From assembly GCA_017397685.1 (NCBI GenBank), contig JAFQID010000027.1, forward strand, positions 1-39,154: a stretch of DNA of 39,154 nucleotides, written 5' to 3'. The position numbers and the translations under genes were made by a program. Under the pieces are notes generated by a model. The model saw only the letters and a program-made list of their open reading frames with translations. It was not told the origin of the DNA and searched no databases. The stretch is from Bacilli bacterium (lineage in GTDB: Bacteria; Bacillota_I; Bacilli_A; RF39; UBA660). Shown here in pieces: positions 29,976 through 38,615 of this stretch (positions are counted from its first letter, which is position 1; each line of letters opens with the position of its first letter).

Positions 29976-30995
29976 TTAAAACTTCATATTAGGTAATATT
30001 TTTCTATAATAAGGCATCAAACCTTCTTTTTTACTATTATGCTCAGGTAATTGCCAGAACATATAATCAGTCCAGTTATTACCTTCAACTATCATCGGAC
30101 CATTTTCACTAATGCATACATCCCATCCAACTTGTCTAACCTCAGGAATAACCATCGCAGCTTCTTTAACAAGTTTAACAGCCTCTTTAAACTTAGGTAT
30201 TTTATATCCTTTAAATTTAACTTTAGTTGCAGGATGCTCACTAAACACTTTTCCATACATATCTTTTAAATCATACATAATCTTACCACATTCAAGGTCA
30301 ACTGGTCCACTAACAGAACCACCTCTGCCCATATTATCTACATAATCATTAGTAGTCCCAAACTTAACAACCGCATATAACACATCAACATTATCACCAT
30401 TAACAACGGTTACTAATCTCATACAATTAACCGCATTAGGATTAACTTTAGCCATATCCTTATGCTGTTTAATAGTTTCCTCAACAACACCAATATTCTT
30501 TTCTTTTATATAATTATACATATAAACAGCATTCTTAAAATCTTTTACATCAAGCTTTTCTATACCTTTTCCAGAATCTCCATCATAAGGTTTACAAAAA
30601 ACAACTGGATGCTTTTGAATAAAACTTTCAAACTCTTTTAAACTAACCTTTTTAATATCCAAAGCATCTCTCTTTATATAATCTTTAAACTTATCATTAA
30701 ATATAGCCTTATTATTAAAATATTCACTTTTATCTCCATCATTAAGCATTTCAATAATCTTTTTATTTCTAAACCTAGTTAAATAAGTATCTCTTTGTTT
30801 ACTATTCAAATCCCAAAAAGCAAAAGCTTTATAATCATTATGACCCGCACCATATTTAATTAAACACCAAAACATATCAAAAAAAATTATAAACTTACTT
30901 TTTCCACTTTTCTTATGAACAATATCAATACTTTTAAACAGTGCCTTCCAATTTCCTTTAAAAACAGCTTTAATCTTATATAAAAGTTTTTTCAT
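29976..30995 (-). CDS. Sugar-transfer-associated ATP-grasp protein
   Basis: 339 residues from the ATG at 30995, which follows GTGAGG; an upstream in-frame ATG at 31046 is less likely. It resembles PF14397 ATP-grasp proteins found with polysaccharide synthesis genes: an N-terminal helical region, VVFCKPYDGDSGKGIEKLDV (ATP-binding loop), GVVEETIKQH, AVNCMRLVTVV, KFGTTNDYVDNMGRGGSVSGPVDLECGKI (glycine-rich loop), and GWDVCISENGPMIVEGNNWTD with Mg-binding E and N. It likely ligates an amino or carboxyl group in cell-surface glycan assembly; the substrate is unknown. Confidence 0.82.
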   Translation of the reverse strand: MKKLLYKIKAVFKGNWKALFKSIDIVHKKSGKSKFIIFFDMFWCLIKYGAGHNDYKAFAFWDLNSKQRDTYLTRFRNKKIIEMLNDGDKSEYFNNKAIFNDKFKDYIKRDALDIKKVSLKEFESFIQKHPVVFCKPYDGDSGKGIEKLDVKDFKNAVYMYNYIKEKNIGVVEETIKQHKDMAKVNPNAVNCMRLVTVVNGDNVDVLYAVVKFGTTNDYVDNMGRGGSVSGPVDLECGKIMYDLKDMYGKVFSEHPATKVKFKGYKIPKFKEAVKLVKEAAMVIPEVRQVGWDVCISENGPMIVEGNNWTDYMFWQLPEHNSKKEGLMPYYRKILPNMKF

Positions 30996-31072
30996 CAGTT
31001 CCTCACTTTCATAAATAATTTTACTATTTTTTAAAAGAAATAACAATAAAAAGAAAAAAAGTTATTAATATT

Positions 31073-31888
31073 CTAATCTAACAATTCATTAAGACCAACT
31101 ATATTAATACCCAATCCATTAATATAATTTATCACAGAAGATAACTCCTCAGCATTAAATCTATTTTCCTTAATAAAAATAATATCTCCTTTATTAATAC
31201 TTCTTTTAATATTACTAAGTAAACTCATATTAATAATATCTTTAACTTTTATAGTATTTACCTCTTCATCAGCACATACACCAAGTATATTACTTTTATA
31301 TTCTGCACAAAATAAACTATAATCCTTATTATAACTTTTCAAAATTCTAGTAAACTTCTTATACTCTTCCTTATTACTTCCATTAAACAAAAAATTATTA
31401 TCATAAAACTTTTTTAAAACATCTTTATTATTTTCAAGAAAATTACTATTCATCATATAACTAAGTAACGCACCCTTACTTTTAGCAATATCATTAATCT
31501 CATCAATATAATCTAAACTATCAACAGCTATAACCAAAGAAACACTATTCTTAAGAGGATTACCTTTTAAAATATACTTATCATAATTATTTTCCTTATT
31601 TAAAATACATTCACTTTTCTTATATTCAATCAAATCCTTCTTATATCCAATTCCTTTCATATTAGAATAACTCTTTTGCTTATCAACTAAAATACCACTA
31701 ATACCAAGAACAATACCATCATCAGTAATATACCCTTCCCTGCACTTAGTATCATTTTCCTTAGAATACTCTATTATAGAAACCATAATAGAATCATTAA
31801 CCCTAGATAGTTCAATAACCCTATCTGTATAATAAAAACTAAACATTGCAAACGATAAAATACCAATATACTTAAAAAATATCTTCAT
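31073..31888 (-). CDS. Membrane-anchored protein, possible degenerate polysaccharide deacetylase fold
   Basis: 271 residues with an N-terminal membrane or signal segment (YIGILSFAMFSFYY). The rest is alpha/beta. Late segments KGDIIFIKENRFNAEELSSVINYINGLGINIVGLNELLD match the closing strands and helix of NodB-like polysaccharide deacetylases (GDIILxH... LxxIIxxLKxxGYxxVTLxEL), and VSLVIAVDSLDYIDEI is where the metal-binding TFDD motif would be. Catalytic His and Asp residues are not evident, so activity is doubtful. The SD is poor. It lies between an HExxH peptidase gene and the ATP-grasp gene, so an envelope role is plausible. Confidence 0.5.
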   Translation of the reverse strand: MKIFFKYIGILSFAMFSFYYTDRVIELSRVNDSIMVSIIEYSKENDTKCREGYITDDGIVLGISGILVDKQKSYSNMKGIGYKKDLIEYKKSECILNKENNYDKYILKGNPLKNSVSLVIAVDSLDYIDEINDIAKSKGALLSYMMNSNFLENNKDVLKKFYDNNFLFNGSNKEEYKKFTRILKSYNKDYSLFCAEYKSNILGVCADEEVNTIKVKDIINMSLLSNIKRSINKGDIIFIKENRFNAEELSSVINYINGLGINIVGLNELLD

Positions 31889-31921
31889 ACCTTATTATAT
31901 GAATATAATTACCAAATAGTA

Positions 31922-33031
31922 TTATTTTATAAGTTTCTTTCTCAAATTAATAAAAGGTTCTTTAATATAATCTTCAATTAAAACTCCACTTTCAAAAATA
32001 CCTTTTCCAAAACAAAAACCATTAGATAACTCTTCACTTGAAACTTCCCCTTTATTTTTCATAAAATAAGAAAATACGCTATTAAAATTATTCTTATCAT
32101 TATAATATAAATATTTTAAATGAAACGCATAATAAAAACCAAGTATATATATTAAAGTATCATAAAAAGCAAACTTATATTTTACTCCTTCTGCCCCATC
32201 ACATATAACATCACCATTTTTATTCATACTTTCAATTTCAAAATTATTGCATATTTCAAAAATACCAATATTATCATAATTAACAAGTATATCATTACAA
32301 AGTAATAAATCAGCCTCAATACTTGCTATTTTATTTCTTTTTAAATAATCAATAAACATTATCTGAAAAAATATTGGTGCTACTTCCTGCATATAAGAAG
32401 TTTTAAAATCAAAATAAGTATTATGATTATATAGTTTATAATCTAGAACATGCCCAAATTCATGAACAAGCACATAAAGATAAGGAATACCTTTATCCAT
32501 TTCATCTAAAGATATATAATATTTTTCTAAAGACTTTAAAACATGAGTATATCCAAGTGCATTATCACCAAGTATTAAATCATCAACAATACAGTTTCTA
32601 TTAAAAAAATCATTAACTAAATCATAATAACCAAACTCATTATAAAAACTCGTAACAATTTCTATTACCTCATCTTTATAAAATGTTCTTCTAGGTGAAT
32701 AATCATATATTTTAAACAAATCATTTTCTTCAACAATCCTATCATAAGAAGAAAAACACTCACCCCAAAAATCAAGTTGAGTCTTAGAATATTGTAAAAA
32801 CCTATCAGTCATCTTATATTCATAATTTGAAATTTTATTTTGCATCTCTTTAGTCATAAAATGTTTTAATGGTAAATCTTCACCAGTAATTAAACAAAAT
32901 AAATTACACGCTTCCTTTAAATCAGCAAAATACATTTTAAAACCACTATAATTATTATTTCTCCTAAGTTTATCAAATAATTTATTTATATCATTATAAA
33001 GTTCATTAACATCTATATCAAAATAATTTAT
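31922..33031 (-). CDS. M3-like zinc metallopeptidase, probable ATA start
   Basis: 369 residues if started at the ATA at 33031; 337 if started at the first ATG (32935). The 32 codons before that ATG are open, coding-like (NYFDIDVNELYNDINKLFDKL) and contain no ATG, GTG or TTG. The upstream gene stop is followed by AGGGGG (33045-33040), which lies 8 nt before ATA and 5 nt before an ATT (33034). The catalytic motif is HEFGHVLDY (H190, E191, H194 in the long numbering), with a glutamate 25 residues further (YMQEVAPIF) as third zinc ligand, as in M3/gluzincin oligopeptidases. Cytoplasmic; substrate unknown. Confidence 0.72.
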   Translation of the reverse strand: MNYFDIDVNELYNDINKLFDKLRRNNNYSGFKMYFADLKEACNLFCLITGEDLPLKHFMTKEMQNKISNYEYKMTDRFLQYSKTQLDFWGECFSSYDRIVEENDLFKIYDYSPRRTFYKDEVIEIVTSFYNEFGYYDLVNDFFNRNCIVDDLILGDNALGYTHVLKSLEKYYISLDEMDKGIPYLYVLVHEFGHVLDYKLYNHNTYFDFKTSYMQEVAPIFFQIMFIDYLKRNKIASIEADLLLCNDILVNYDNIGIFEICNNFEIESMNKNGDVICDGAEGVKYKFAFYDTLIYILGFYYAFHLKYLYYNDKNNFNSVFSYFMKNKGEVSSEELSNGFCFGKGIFESGVLIEDYIKEPFINLRKKLIK

Positions 33032-33043
33032 AATAAGCGCCCC

Positions 33044-33712
33044 CTATAACTTTTTCTTAAGAACAAAACTTTCATTTTTTAAAAACTCATCTAAAACATC
33101 CTTAATAACATCAGGTAAATCATCAATATTAACATACATCTTAGATAATATCTCATTACTTCCAAGTTCGATAACTTCATCAATTAAATCAGTATGTTTT
33201 ACATCTTTTAATTTAATATAATAATAAAATACAAGATCCGAGTCAAAAAATATTCCACTTCTAAATAGTTCATCTTCATATGTAGCAACATTACTTAATT
33301 TAAAAAAATCCTTAATTTCATGTAAACTATTTAATAAATCCTGTATTTCATGCTTATATTTATAAACAAGTTTTACATCAGCCTCATCATACACATCAAA
33401 AACAATATTTTCATTATCTACCCTAAAAATATCAATAAAACTTCTTTTATTTTTACGAACATACAAAAATATACCAACTCTGCCAAATTCATCAAACTCG
33501 CCACACGAAACACTATCAACAATAATTCTATCTTCAAAAAGTCCAAATCTTTTCTTAGGTCTTCTAAAACTTTCAAGCTTATCTTTATAAAAAGAAATCT
33601 TAAGATCTAAAACATCAAATAAATCTTTTAAACTAATCTCACCTATATCTAAATTATAATTATCATTTTCAATATAATCTTGAATTTTCTCTATTATATC
33701 ATTCTCATTCAT
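33044..33712 (-). CDS. Uncharacterised protein, paralogue of 35058-35732
   Basis: 222 residues, unrecognised. It shares a layout with the 35058-35732 product: an N-terminal helical region, ISLKDL around residue 22-27, a basic loop, a central beta region (FGRVGIFLYVRKNKRSFIDIFRVDN here) and a C-terminal LPDVIKDVLDEFLKNESFVL, which parallels LPFGIQELIGDYLRNNKLIL in the other. The two are probably diverged duplicates flanking an ATPase gene. No catalytic motif or signal peptide. AAGGGAGG SD; its stop overlaps the SD of the downstream peptidase gene, so the two are probably co-translated. Confidence 0.6.
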   Translation of the reverse strand: MNENDIIEKIQDYIENDNYNLDIGEISLKDLFDVLDLKISFYKDKLESFRRPKKRFGLFEDRIIVDSVSCGEFDEFGRVGIFLYVRKNKRSFIDIFRVDNENIVFDVYDEADVKLVYKYKHEIQDLLNSLHEIKDFFKLSNVATYEDELFRSGIFFDSDLVFYYYIKLKDVKHTDLIDEVIELGSNEILSKMYVNIDDLPDVIKDVLDEFLKNESFVLKKKL

Positions 33713-33742
33713 ACCAAAACCTCCCTTAAATAATAGTTAAAA

Positions 33743-34945
33743 CTAAAAATCTTCATTCATTAAAAAATCAAATATATTTAAATGGATAATACCATCCTCA
33801 GAATAATTTTCTTTATCCTTAGAAATAACATATTTTGGATAATTATCATTAATATTGCTAAAAGCTTTAAACTCTCTATTTCTTGTTTCATCATTAGTCA
33901 AATCATAACATACTTGAATATATTTAACTTTATCATCTTTAGTTGCAATAAAATCAATTTCTCCATCTTTACATTTACCAACATAAACTTCATACCCTTT
34001 ATTAATTAATTCATTATATACAACATTTTCTAAAGATTGAGAATAATTTACTTCCTTACGATTTGTTTTAATTTTTCTAACTCCCATATCAGTAGCATAA
34101 AACTTATTTAAAGATTTTAGTACATTTTTTCCTGCTATATCATATCTATAAACTCTATTAACTATAAATGTAGAACATAAAGCCTCTAAATATTTATACA
34201 AAGTATCAGTTGCTACTTTATTATCGTTTTTCTCTAAATATTCAAGTACATTGGAAGCAGAGAATTCTCTTGTTTCAGTTTCCAGAACATATCCTAATAT
34301 TTTATTAAATGAAGTAATATCAGTTATTCCAAGTCTATCAACTATATCTTTTAAAAGTATCGAATCATATACATCCCTAATATAATTTTCTCTTGAAGAT
34401 TTATTTTCAAACATAAATCTTTGAGGCAAAGTACCCCACTCAAATATATCTAACAACAAATCAAAATAATTTTCTTCCTTAGTATTAGTAAGCTCAACTA
34501 TCTCTCTAAAAGATAAAGGATTAATTCTAAAACTAACATATCTACCAGATAAATCCGTTGATAATTCCAAAAAAGTCATTTTGCTATTTGAACCAGTAAT
34601 AAAAATACTAAATTGATCAGTAATTCTCAAAGAATTTATCGCTTTCTCAAAATTTTCTACCTTTTGAACCTCATCTAAAAAAACATAATAGGTTTTATCA
34701 TCACTTACTAAGCTTTTAATATAATTATTAAGTTCACTAGCATTAGTTATATTTTCATAATCCAAAGATTCAAAATTAATATAAATTATATGTTTTTCAT
34801 CAATGCCAAAAGACTTAATTTCATCAATAATTTGATTAAGTATTACTGATTTACCACTTCTTCTTAATCCACACAAAATTTTTATTAAAGAATTAACATG
34901 ATAAAAATCCCTAATTTTCTTTAAATATCTTTCTCTTTTTAACAT
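33743..34945 (-). CDS. AAA ATPase with DUF4143 (DEXX-box type)
   Basis: 400 residues. An AAA_14 domain with Walker A GLRRSGKS (26-33) and Walker B YYVFLDEVQ (86-94), sensor TGSNSKM, followed by a DUF4143-type C-terminus: LSGRYVSFRINPLSF, ILKDIVDRLGI, winged-helix-like NVLEYLEKNDNKVATDTLYKYLEAL, and a nuclease-like end (SLENVVYNELINKGYEVYVGKCKDGEIDFIATKDDKVKYIQVCYDL). These are abundant in gut and archaeal genomes, often as stand-alone accessory genes; function unsettled. Upstream lies a pair of 29-bp direct repeats and a -10 element. Confidence 0.9.
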   Translation of the reverse strand: MLKRERYLKKIRDFYHVNSLIKILCGLRRSGKSVILNQIIDEIKSFGIDEKHIIYINFESLDYENITNASELNNYIKSLVSDDKTYYVFLDEVQKVENFEKAINSLRITDQFSIFITGSNSKMTFLELSTDLSGRYVSFRINPLSFREIVELTNTKEENYFDLLLDIFEWGTLPQRFMFENKSSRENYIRDVYDSILLKDIVDRLGITDITSFNKILGYVLETETREFSASNVLEYLEKNDNKVATDTLYKYLEALCSTFIVNRVYRYDIAGKNVLKSLNKFYATDMGVRKIKTNRKEVNYSQSLENVVYNELINKGYEVYVGKCKDGEIDFIATKDDKVKYIQVCYDLTNDETRNREFKAFSNINDNYPKYVISKDKENYSEDGIIHLNIFDFLMNEDF

Positions 34946-34991
34946 AGAACATTTCTCCTTTATTCAATTATACTATAAATTAAACAAAAAT

Positions 34992-35059
34992 AAAAGTTTT
35001 TTTGTTCAAATGGAAAAACTTTTTATTTTCAAAAGTTTTTTTGTTCAAATGGAAAAACT
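34992..35059. repeat. Two 29-bp direct repeats upstream of the DUF4143 ATPase gene
   Basis: Identical copies at 34992-35020 and 35031-35059, each containing TTTTTTTGTTCAAATGG flanked by short AGTTTTT/AAAAACT inverted arms, with a 10-nt spacer. The second copy overlaps the stop of the 35058-35732 gene. A TATAAT (34976-34971) lies just downstream on the minus strand. They may be operators or a duplication scar. Confidence 0.75.
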
Positions 35060-35732
35060 ATTTTGACAATATAAGCTTATTATTTCTTAAATAATCACCT
35101 ATAAGTTCTTGAATACCAAACGGTAACTCACAAACATTCACAGGAATTTTAGCAAATAATCTTTCTTTCTTCTCACCTAACATCAAATCAAAATCAATCG
35201 GTAATAAATCACTTTTATTAATATACTTATTATAAGCTTCATGCATAAAATTAATATGTATATCAGGCTCATTATAAGAGTAATAACTAAAACAAACATT
35301 TAATAAATCATCATTAAATCTTAAATCATAACTAGAAGGAATCTCTCTTAATCCTTCAAGTTCATCACAAATAAATAATAATTCATCCATAAAAGATTCT
35401 ACTACTTTTATACTTTCTTTATTTTTCAAATCATAATTAATACCTTCAAAACCATATTTTTTAAAAATTGGACCAATTAAATAATCAGAAGTATTAGTTG
35501 TAAAATAAAAACAAAATCCCTCTTCTTTATTAAGTATATTTTTTACTCCAGTAATTTTATTCTTAGTAAAAAAACTTTTCTTCTTATTATATTTAATACT
35601 ATTTATCTTCCTAAATCTTTCACTAATTATATTTCTAAGATCTTTTAAACTTATAACTTCTTCCCTCAAAGCTACATCTTCACTTTCTAAATACTCATTA
35701 ACTATTTTACATAACTCAGCGTATTTAAACAT
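35058..35732 (-). CDS. Uncharacterised protein, paralogue of 33044-33712
   Basis: 224 residues, unrecognised. N-terminal helices (YAELCKIVNEYLES), ISLKDLRNIISERF, a basic stretch (KKKSFFTKNK), a central beta region (GFCFYFTTNTSDYLIGPIF) and a C-terminal LPFGIQELIGDYLRNNKLIL that parallels the other copy. No signal peptide or catalytic motif. GAAGGAGG SD. It ends inside one of the 29-bp direct repeats, so the ATPase gene may have been inserted between a tandem pair. Confidence 0.6.
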   Translation of the reverse strand: MFKYAELCKIVNEYLESEDVALREEVISLKDLRNIISERFRKINSIKYNKKKSFFTKNKITGVKNILNKEEGFCFYFTTNTSDYLIGPIFKKYGFEGINYDLKNKESIKVVESFMDELLFICDELEGLREIPSSYDLRFNDDLLNVCFSYYSYNEPDIHINFMHEAYNKYINKSDLLPIDFDLMLGEKKERLFAKIPVNVCELPFGIQELIGDYLRNNKLILSK

Positions 35733-35756
35733 AACACTTTAGCCTCCTTCACAATG

Positions 35757-35779
35757 AAAAATAATAGTTCAAAACTATT
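35757..35779 (-). terminator. Terminator of serS
   Basis: Stem AATAGTT/AACTATT (35763-35769, 35773-35779) with a 3-nt loop and ATTTTT on the minus strand; 2 nt past the serS stop. Confidence 0.75.
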
Positions 35780-35780
35780 A

Positions 35781-37064
35781 CTATTTCTTTAAAATTATTT
35801 CTTTATCGCCCATATAAGGTCTTAATGCTAGAGGTATAGAAATACTCCCATCTTCATTATAATTGTTTTCTAAAAACGCTATAAGTCCTCTAGGTGTTGC
35901 TAAAACAGTATTATTTAAAGTATGAGGATATACACTCCCCTTTTCATTTTTATATCTAATTCCAAGTCTTCTTGCTTGCGCATCACCTAAAGTAGAACAT
36001 GAACCTACCTCAAAATATTTCTTTTGTCTTGGACTCCAAGCTTCAATATCACAAGATTTAACCTTTAAATCAGCAAGATCACCACTACAACACTCTAAAG
36101 TTCTAACAGGAATATTTAAACTTCTAAAAAACTCTACACTAAACTTCCACATTTTATTATACCAATCCATTGATTCCTCAGGCTTACATATAACAACCAT
36201 TTCCTGTTTTTCAAATTGATGTACTCTATAAAGACCTCTTTCCTCAAGTCCATGTGCACCAACTTCTTTTCTAAAACAAGGAGAATAACTAGTAAGAGTA
36301 ATTGGAAGTTCTTCTTCCTTAACCATTTGACCTTTAAACTTTCCAATCATAGAGTGTTCACTTGTACCTATCAAAAATAAATCTTCACCCTCTATTTTAT
36401 ACATCATCGCATCCATCTCAGCAAAACTCATAACACCACTTACAACATCACTTCTAATCATAAAAGGCGGAATGCAATAAACAAATCCTTTTTGGATCAT
36501 AAAATCCCTAGCATAACTAATCATCGCCGAATGAAGTCTAGCAATATCACCCATTAAATAATAAAATCCATTACCACTAGTTCTACCAGAAGAATCCTTA
36601 TCAAGTCCATTAAACATATCACATATATCCGCATGATAAGGTATTTCATAATCAGGCACCTTAGCCTCACCAAATCTTTCAATTTCAACATTTTCACTAT
36701 CATCTTTTCCAAGTGGAACACTTTCATCTATTATATTAGGAATAATAAGCATCTTTTCTCTAATTTCTTTTTCAAGCAAACTTTCTTTTTCCTCTAGGAA
36801 ATTAATTTCAGATTGAATCTCACTTACTCTTGTCTTTACTTCATTTGCCTCATCTATTTTCTTATCTCTCATTAATATTCCAATAGAATCACTAAGTTTA
36901 TTTTTCTCACTTCTTAAATTATCAGCCCTAAACTTAGATTCTCTATACTCTTTATCCAAATTAAATACTTCATCAACCAAAGATAATTTTTCATCTTGAA
37001 ACTTCTTCTTAATATTTTCTTTCACAAAATCAGCATTTTCTCTAATTAACTTAATATCGATCAT
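35781..37064 (-). CDS. serS: Seryl-tRNA synthetase
   Basis: 427 residues of a class II synthetase. An N-terminal long coiled-coil arm (around 25-110; ESKFRADNLRSEKNKLSDSIG) binds the tRNA-Ser variable arm; the catalytic core has motif 1, motif 2 (FRKEVGAHGLEERGLYRVHQFEKQEM) and motif 3 near the C-terminus, which reads TLNNTVLATPRGLIAFLENN. Most bacterial SerRS have LNGSGLAVGRTL there; the Arg is kept but the surrounding residues are divergent and recall organellar forms. It has a near-consensus promoter. No T-box leader is visible. Confidence 0.96.
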   Translation of the reverse strand: MIDIKLIRENADFVKENIKKKFQDEKLSLVDEVFNLDKEYRESKFRADNLRSEKNKLSDSIGILMRDKKIDEANEVKTRVSEIQSEINFLEEKESLLEKEIREKMLIIPNIIDESVPLGKDDSENVEIERFGEAKVPDYEIPYHADICDMFNGLDKDSSGRTSGNGFYYLMGDIARLHSAMISYARDFMIQKGFVYCIPPFMIRSDVVSGVMSFAEMDAMMYKIEGEDLFLIGTSEHSMIGKFKGQMVKEEELPITLTSYSPCFRKEVGAHGLEERGLYRVHQFEKQEMVVICKPEESMDWYNKMWKFSVEFFRSLNIPVRTLECCSGDLADLKVKSCDIEAWSPRQKKYFEVGSCSTLGDAQARRLGIRYKNEKGSVYPHTLNNTVLATPRGLIAFLENNYNEDGSISIPLALRPYMGDKEIILKK

Positions 37065-37099
37065 ACTATTCTTCCTTTCAAAACACTAAAGTTTATTTA

Positions 37100-37128
37100 A
37101 TAATACAATATTTTATAAATTAAATCAA
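37100..37128 (-). promoter_or_regulatory. Sigma-A promoter of serS
   Basis: On the minus strand, -35 TTGATT (37128-37123), 17-nt spacer and -10 TATTAT (37105-37100). Confidence 0.65.
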
Positions 37129-37135
37129 TAACCCA

Positions 37136-37162
37136 AATAAAAAGAGGAACTTATCCTCTTTT
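37136..37162 (-). terminator. Terminator of the yjcZ pair
   Basis: A 9-bp stem AAAAGAGGA/TCCTCTTTT (37140-37148, 37154-37162) with a T-rich tail on the minus strand, directly after the first yjcZ stop. Confidence 0.85.
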
Positions 37163-37163
37163 A

Positions 37164-37274
37164 TTACCATCCACCGCAGCCACAAGCACCAAAAATGATT
37201 GCTAGTAAGATGAATAGAATTAATATTATAAAGAAACTGTTAGATGCAAAACCTGAATTACATCCACATCCCAT
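37164..37274 (-). CDS. YjcZ-family sporulation miniprotein A
   Basis: 36 residues, too short for most gene finders. MGCGCNSGF at the start, one hydrophobic helix (SFFIILILFILLAIIFGA), then CGCGGW. This is the YjcZ pattern: Gly/Cys-rich ends around a single transmembrane helix. AAGGAGG lies before the ATG. Directly downstream of the second copy and ahead of a strong terminator; both are probably driven by the sigma-K-like promoter at 37441-37468. Likely a mother-cell membrane or coat component; function unknown. Confidence 0.75.
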   Translation of the reverse strand: MGCGCNSGFASNSFFIILILFILLAIIFGACGCGGW

Positions 37275-37292
37275 AATTACACCTCCTTTGTA

Positions 37293-37409
37293 TTAGATAA
37301 ATGCACTAAGTATTATTACAAGTAGAATAAATAGTACAAGGGCAAATGCCGCTCCTGAAATACCTCTTCCACTACCACCATAATTATTACATCCACAAGA
37401 TGAGTTCAT
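37293..37409 (-). CDS. YjcZ-family sporulation miniprotein B
   Basis: 38 residues: MNSSCGCNNYGGSGRG, then one hydrophobic helix (AAFALVLFILLVIILSAFI). The FALVLFILLVII core is the best YjcZ match in the window. AAGGAGGAATG lies before the ATG. It is the first of two tandem copies, 18 nt apart, under a sigma-K-like promoter. Confidence 0.8.
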   Translation of the reverse strand: MNSSCGCNNYGGSGRGISGAAFALVLFILLVIILSAFI

Positions 37410-37440
37410 AAACATTCCTCCTTTTTTATCTTTACACTTT

Positions 37441-37468
37441 TATAGTATGTATTTATAAGTTTTTTGTG
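37441..37468 (-). promoter_or_regulatory. Sigma-K-like promoter of the yjcZ pair
   Basis: On the minus strand, -35 CAC (37468-37466), exactly 16 nt, then -10 CATACTATA (37449-37441), which fits CATAnnnTA. This is a near-ideal late mother-cell promoter about 30 nt before the first yjcZ ATG. Confidence 0.7.
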
Positions 37469-37481
37469 CACATCATTATAC

Positions 37482-37510
37482 TTGCATTTAAAAATATTTT
37501 TTGCTAATAT
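37482..37510 (+). promoter_or_regulatory. Sigma-A promoter of prsA
   Basis: -35 TTGCAT (37482-37487), 17-nt spacer and -10 TAATAT (37505-37510), with GGGAGG before the ATG at 37534. Divergent from the yjcZ promoter. Confidence 0.7.
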
Positions 37511-37533
37511 AGTAAGAGTTAGGGAGGAAAAAC

Positions 37534-38511
37534 ATGAAAAAAACATTATTTTTATTACTTAGTATATTACTAATCACAGGTTGTAAAGATGTAAAACTAG
37601 AAAGTGGTGAAAATGCCATAGTTACTTTCAAAGAAGGAGGTATCTCAGCACAAGAACTTTATGAAACTCTAAAAGAAACATATGGAGCTGAAAAACTTAC
37701 AGATTTAATAGATTCTCATTTATTAAATGAGCTATATGAAGAAACTGATGAAGAAAAAAACTATGTAAAACAGTCTTTATCATCAGCAAAAGCTGCAGCA
37801 AAAGAAATGAATGCAGACTTTGATTTATATGTAAATTATTATTATGGAGTTGCTAATGAAGAAGCGTTCAAAAATTATATTGCACTAAACTATAAAAGAA
37901 GTCTTTGGATAGAAGATTATGGACAAGAATCTGTAACAGACAAACAAATAAAAGAATACTATGAAGATTACATAGTTGGAGACATGACAGTTAGTCATAT
38001 TCAAATAAACTCAAACGCTACTAGCGACATGAGCGAAGAAGATAAAGAAAAAGAAGAAAACAAAGCATACGAAGAAGCAAAAGACATAATTGAAAAATTA
38101 AAAAAAGGAGAAGACTTCTCAGCATTAGCAAAAAAATATTCTGACGATGAAGCAACATCTTCAAACGGTGGTAGTCTTGGAAAAATAAATGATGATAATG
38201 GAATTACTGAAATAGTTGATGCTGCTAAAAAATTAAAAGTTGGCTCTTACAGCTCTTCTCCAGTAAAAACATCTTACGGATATCACATTATTTATAAAAG
38301 TGCCGAGGATAAAAAACCTGAATTAAATGATGAAACAAAAACTAAAATAAGAGCGGTAGTTGGAAAAGAAATATCAAGTGAACCATCTTTCTATCTTATA
38401 GCTATGAAAGCACTAAGAGAAAAAAATGAAATGAAAATAACTGATTCAAAGTTAGAAAAAGCATATAACGACAACATCGCAAGAAATGAAGCAGCTTATA
38501 ATGCAAACTAA
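37534..38511 (+). CDS. prsA: PrsA-like foldase lipoprotein (parvulin peptidyl-prolyl isomerase)
   Basis: 325 residues. A lipoprotein signal with lipobox LITGC (MKKTLFLLLSILLITGC, Cys17), an N-terminal chaperone domain (TFKEGGISAQELYETLKETYG), and one PPIC rotamase domain: MTVSHIQINSN, EKLKKGEDFSALAKKYSDD, SSNGGSLGKI and TSYGYHIIYK (around 150-260), then a C-terminal helical lobe. PrsA folds exported proteins at the membrane-wall interface. It has its own promoter; no terminator is visible because an IS3-type element begins 18 nt past the stop. Confidence 0.93.
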   Translation: MKKTLFLLLSILLITGCKDVKLESGENAIVTFKEGGISAQELYETLKETYGAEKLTDLIDSHLLNELYEETDEEKNYVKQSLSSAKAAAKEMNADFDLYVNYYYGVANEEAFKNYIALNYKRSLWIEDYGQESVTDKQIKEYYEDYIVGDMTVSHIQINSNATSDMSEEDKEKEENKAYEEAKDIIEKLKKGEDFSALAKKYSDDEATSSNGGSLGKINDDNGITEIVDAAKKLKVGSYSSSPVKTSYGYHIIYKSAEDKKPELNDETKTKIRAVVGKEISSEPSFYLIAMKALREKNEMKITDSKLEKAYNDNIARNEAAYNAN

Positions 38512-38615
38512 AAAAATTAGCCTATAAATGAACTGCGCCCCTTAGAGTAGACATCAATAAAAAAAGTGGTTCAATAAAATGCTATAATACACTTCCGAAA
38601 GGAGGTGTATTTTTT

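Noticed and set aside
34992-35059. A two-unit CRISPR-like array
   Set aside because: Only two repeats, a 10-nt spacer, and one repeat overlaps a stop codon. No cas genes except a Cas4-like nuclease 23 kb away.
37065-37140. T-box leader before serS
   Set aside because: The interval is too short and lacks the T-box core sequence; a plain promoter is present.
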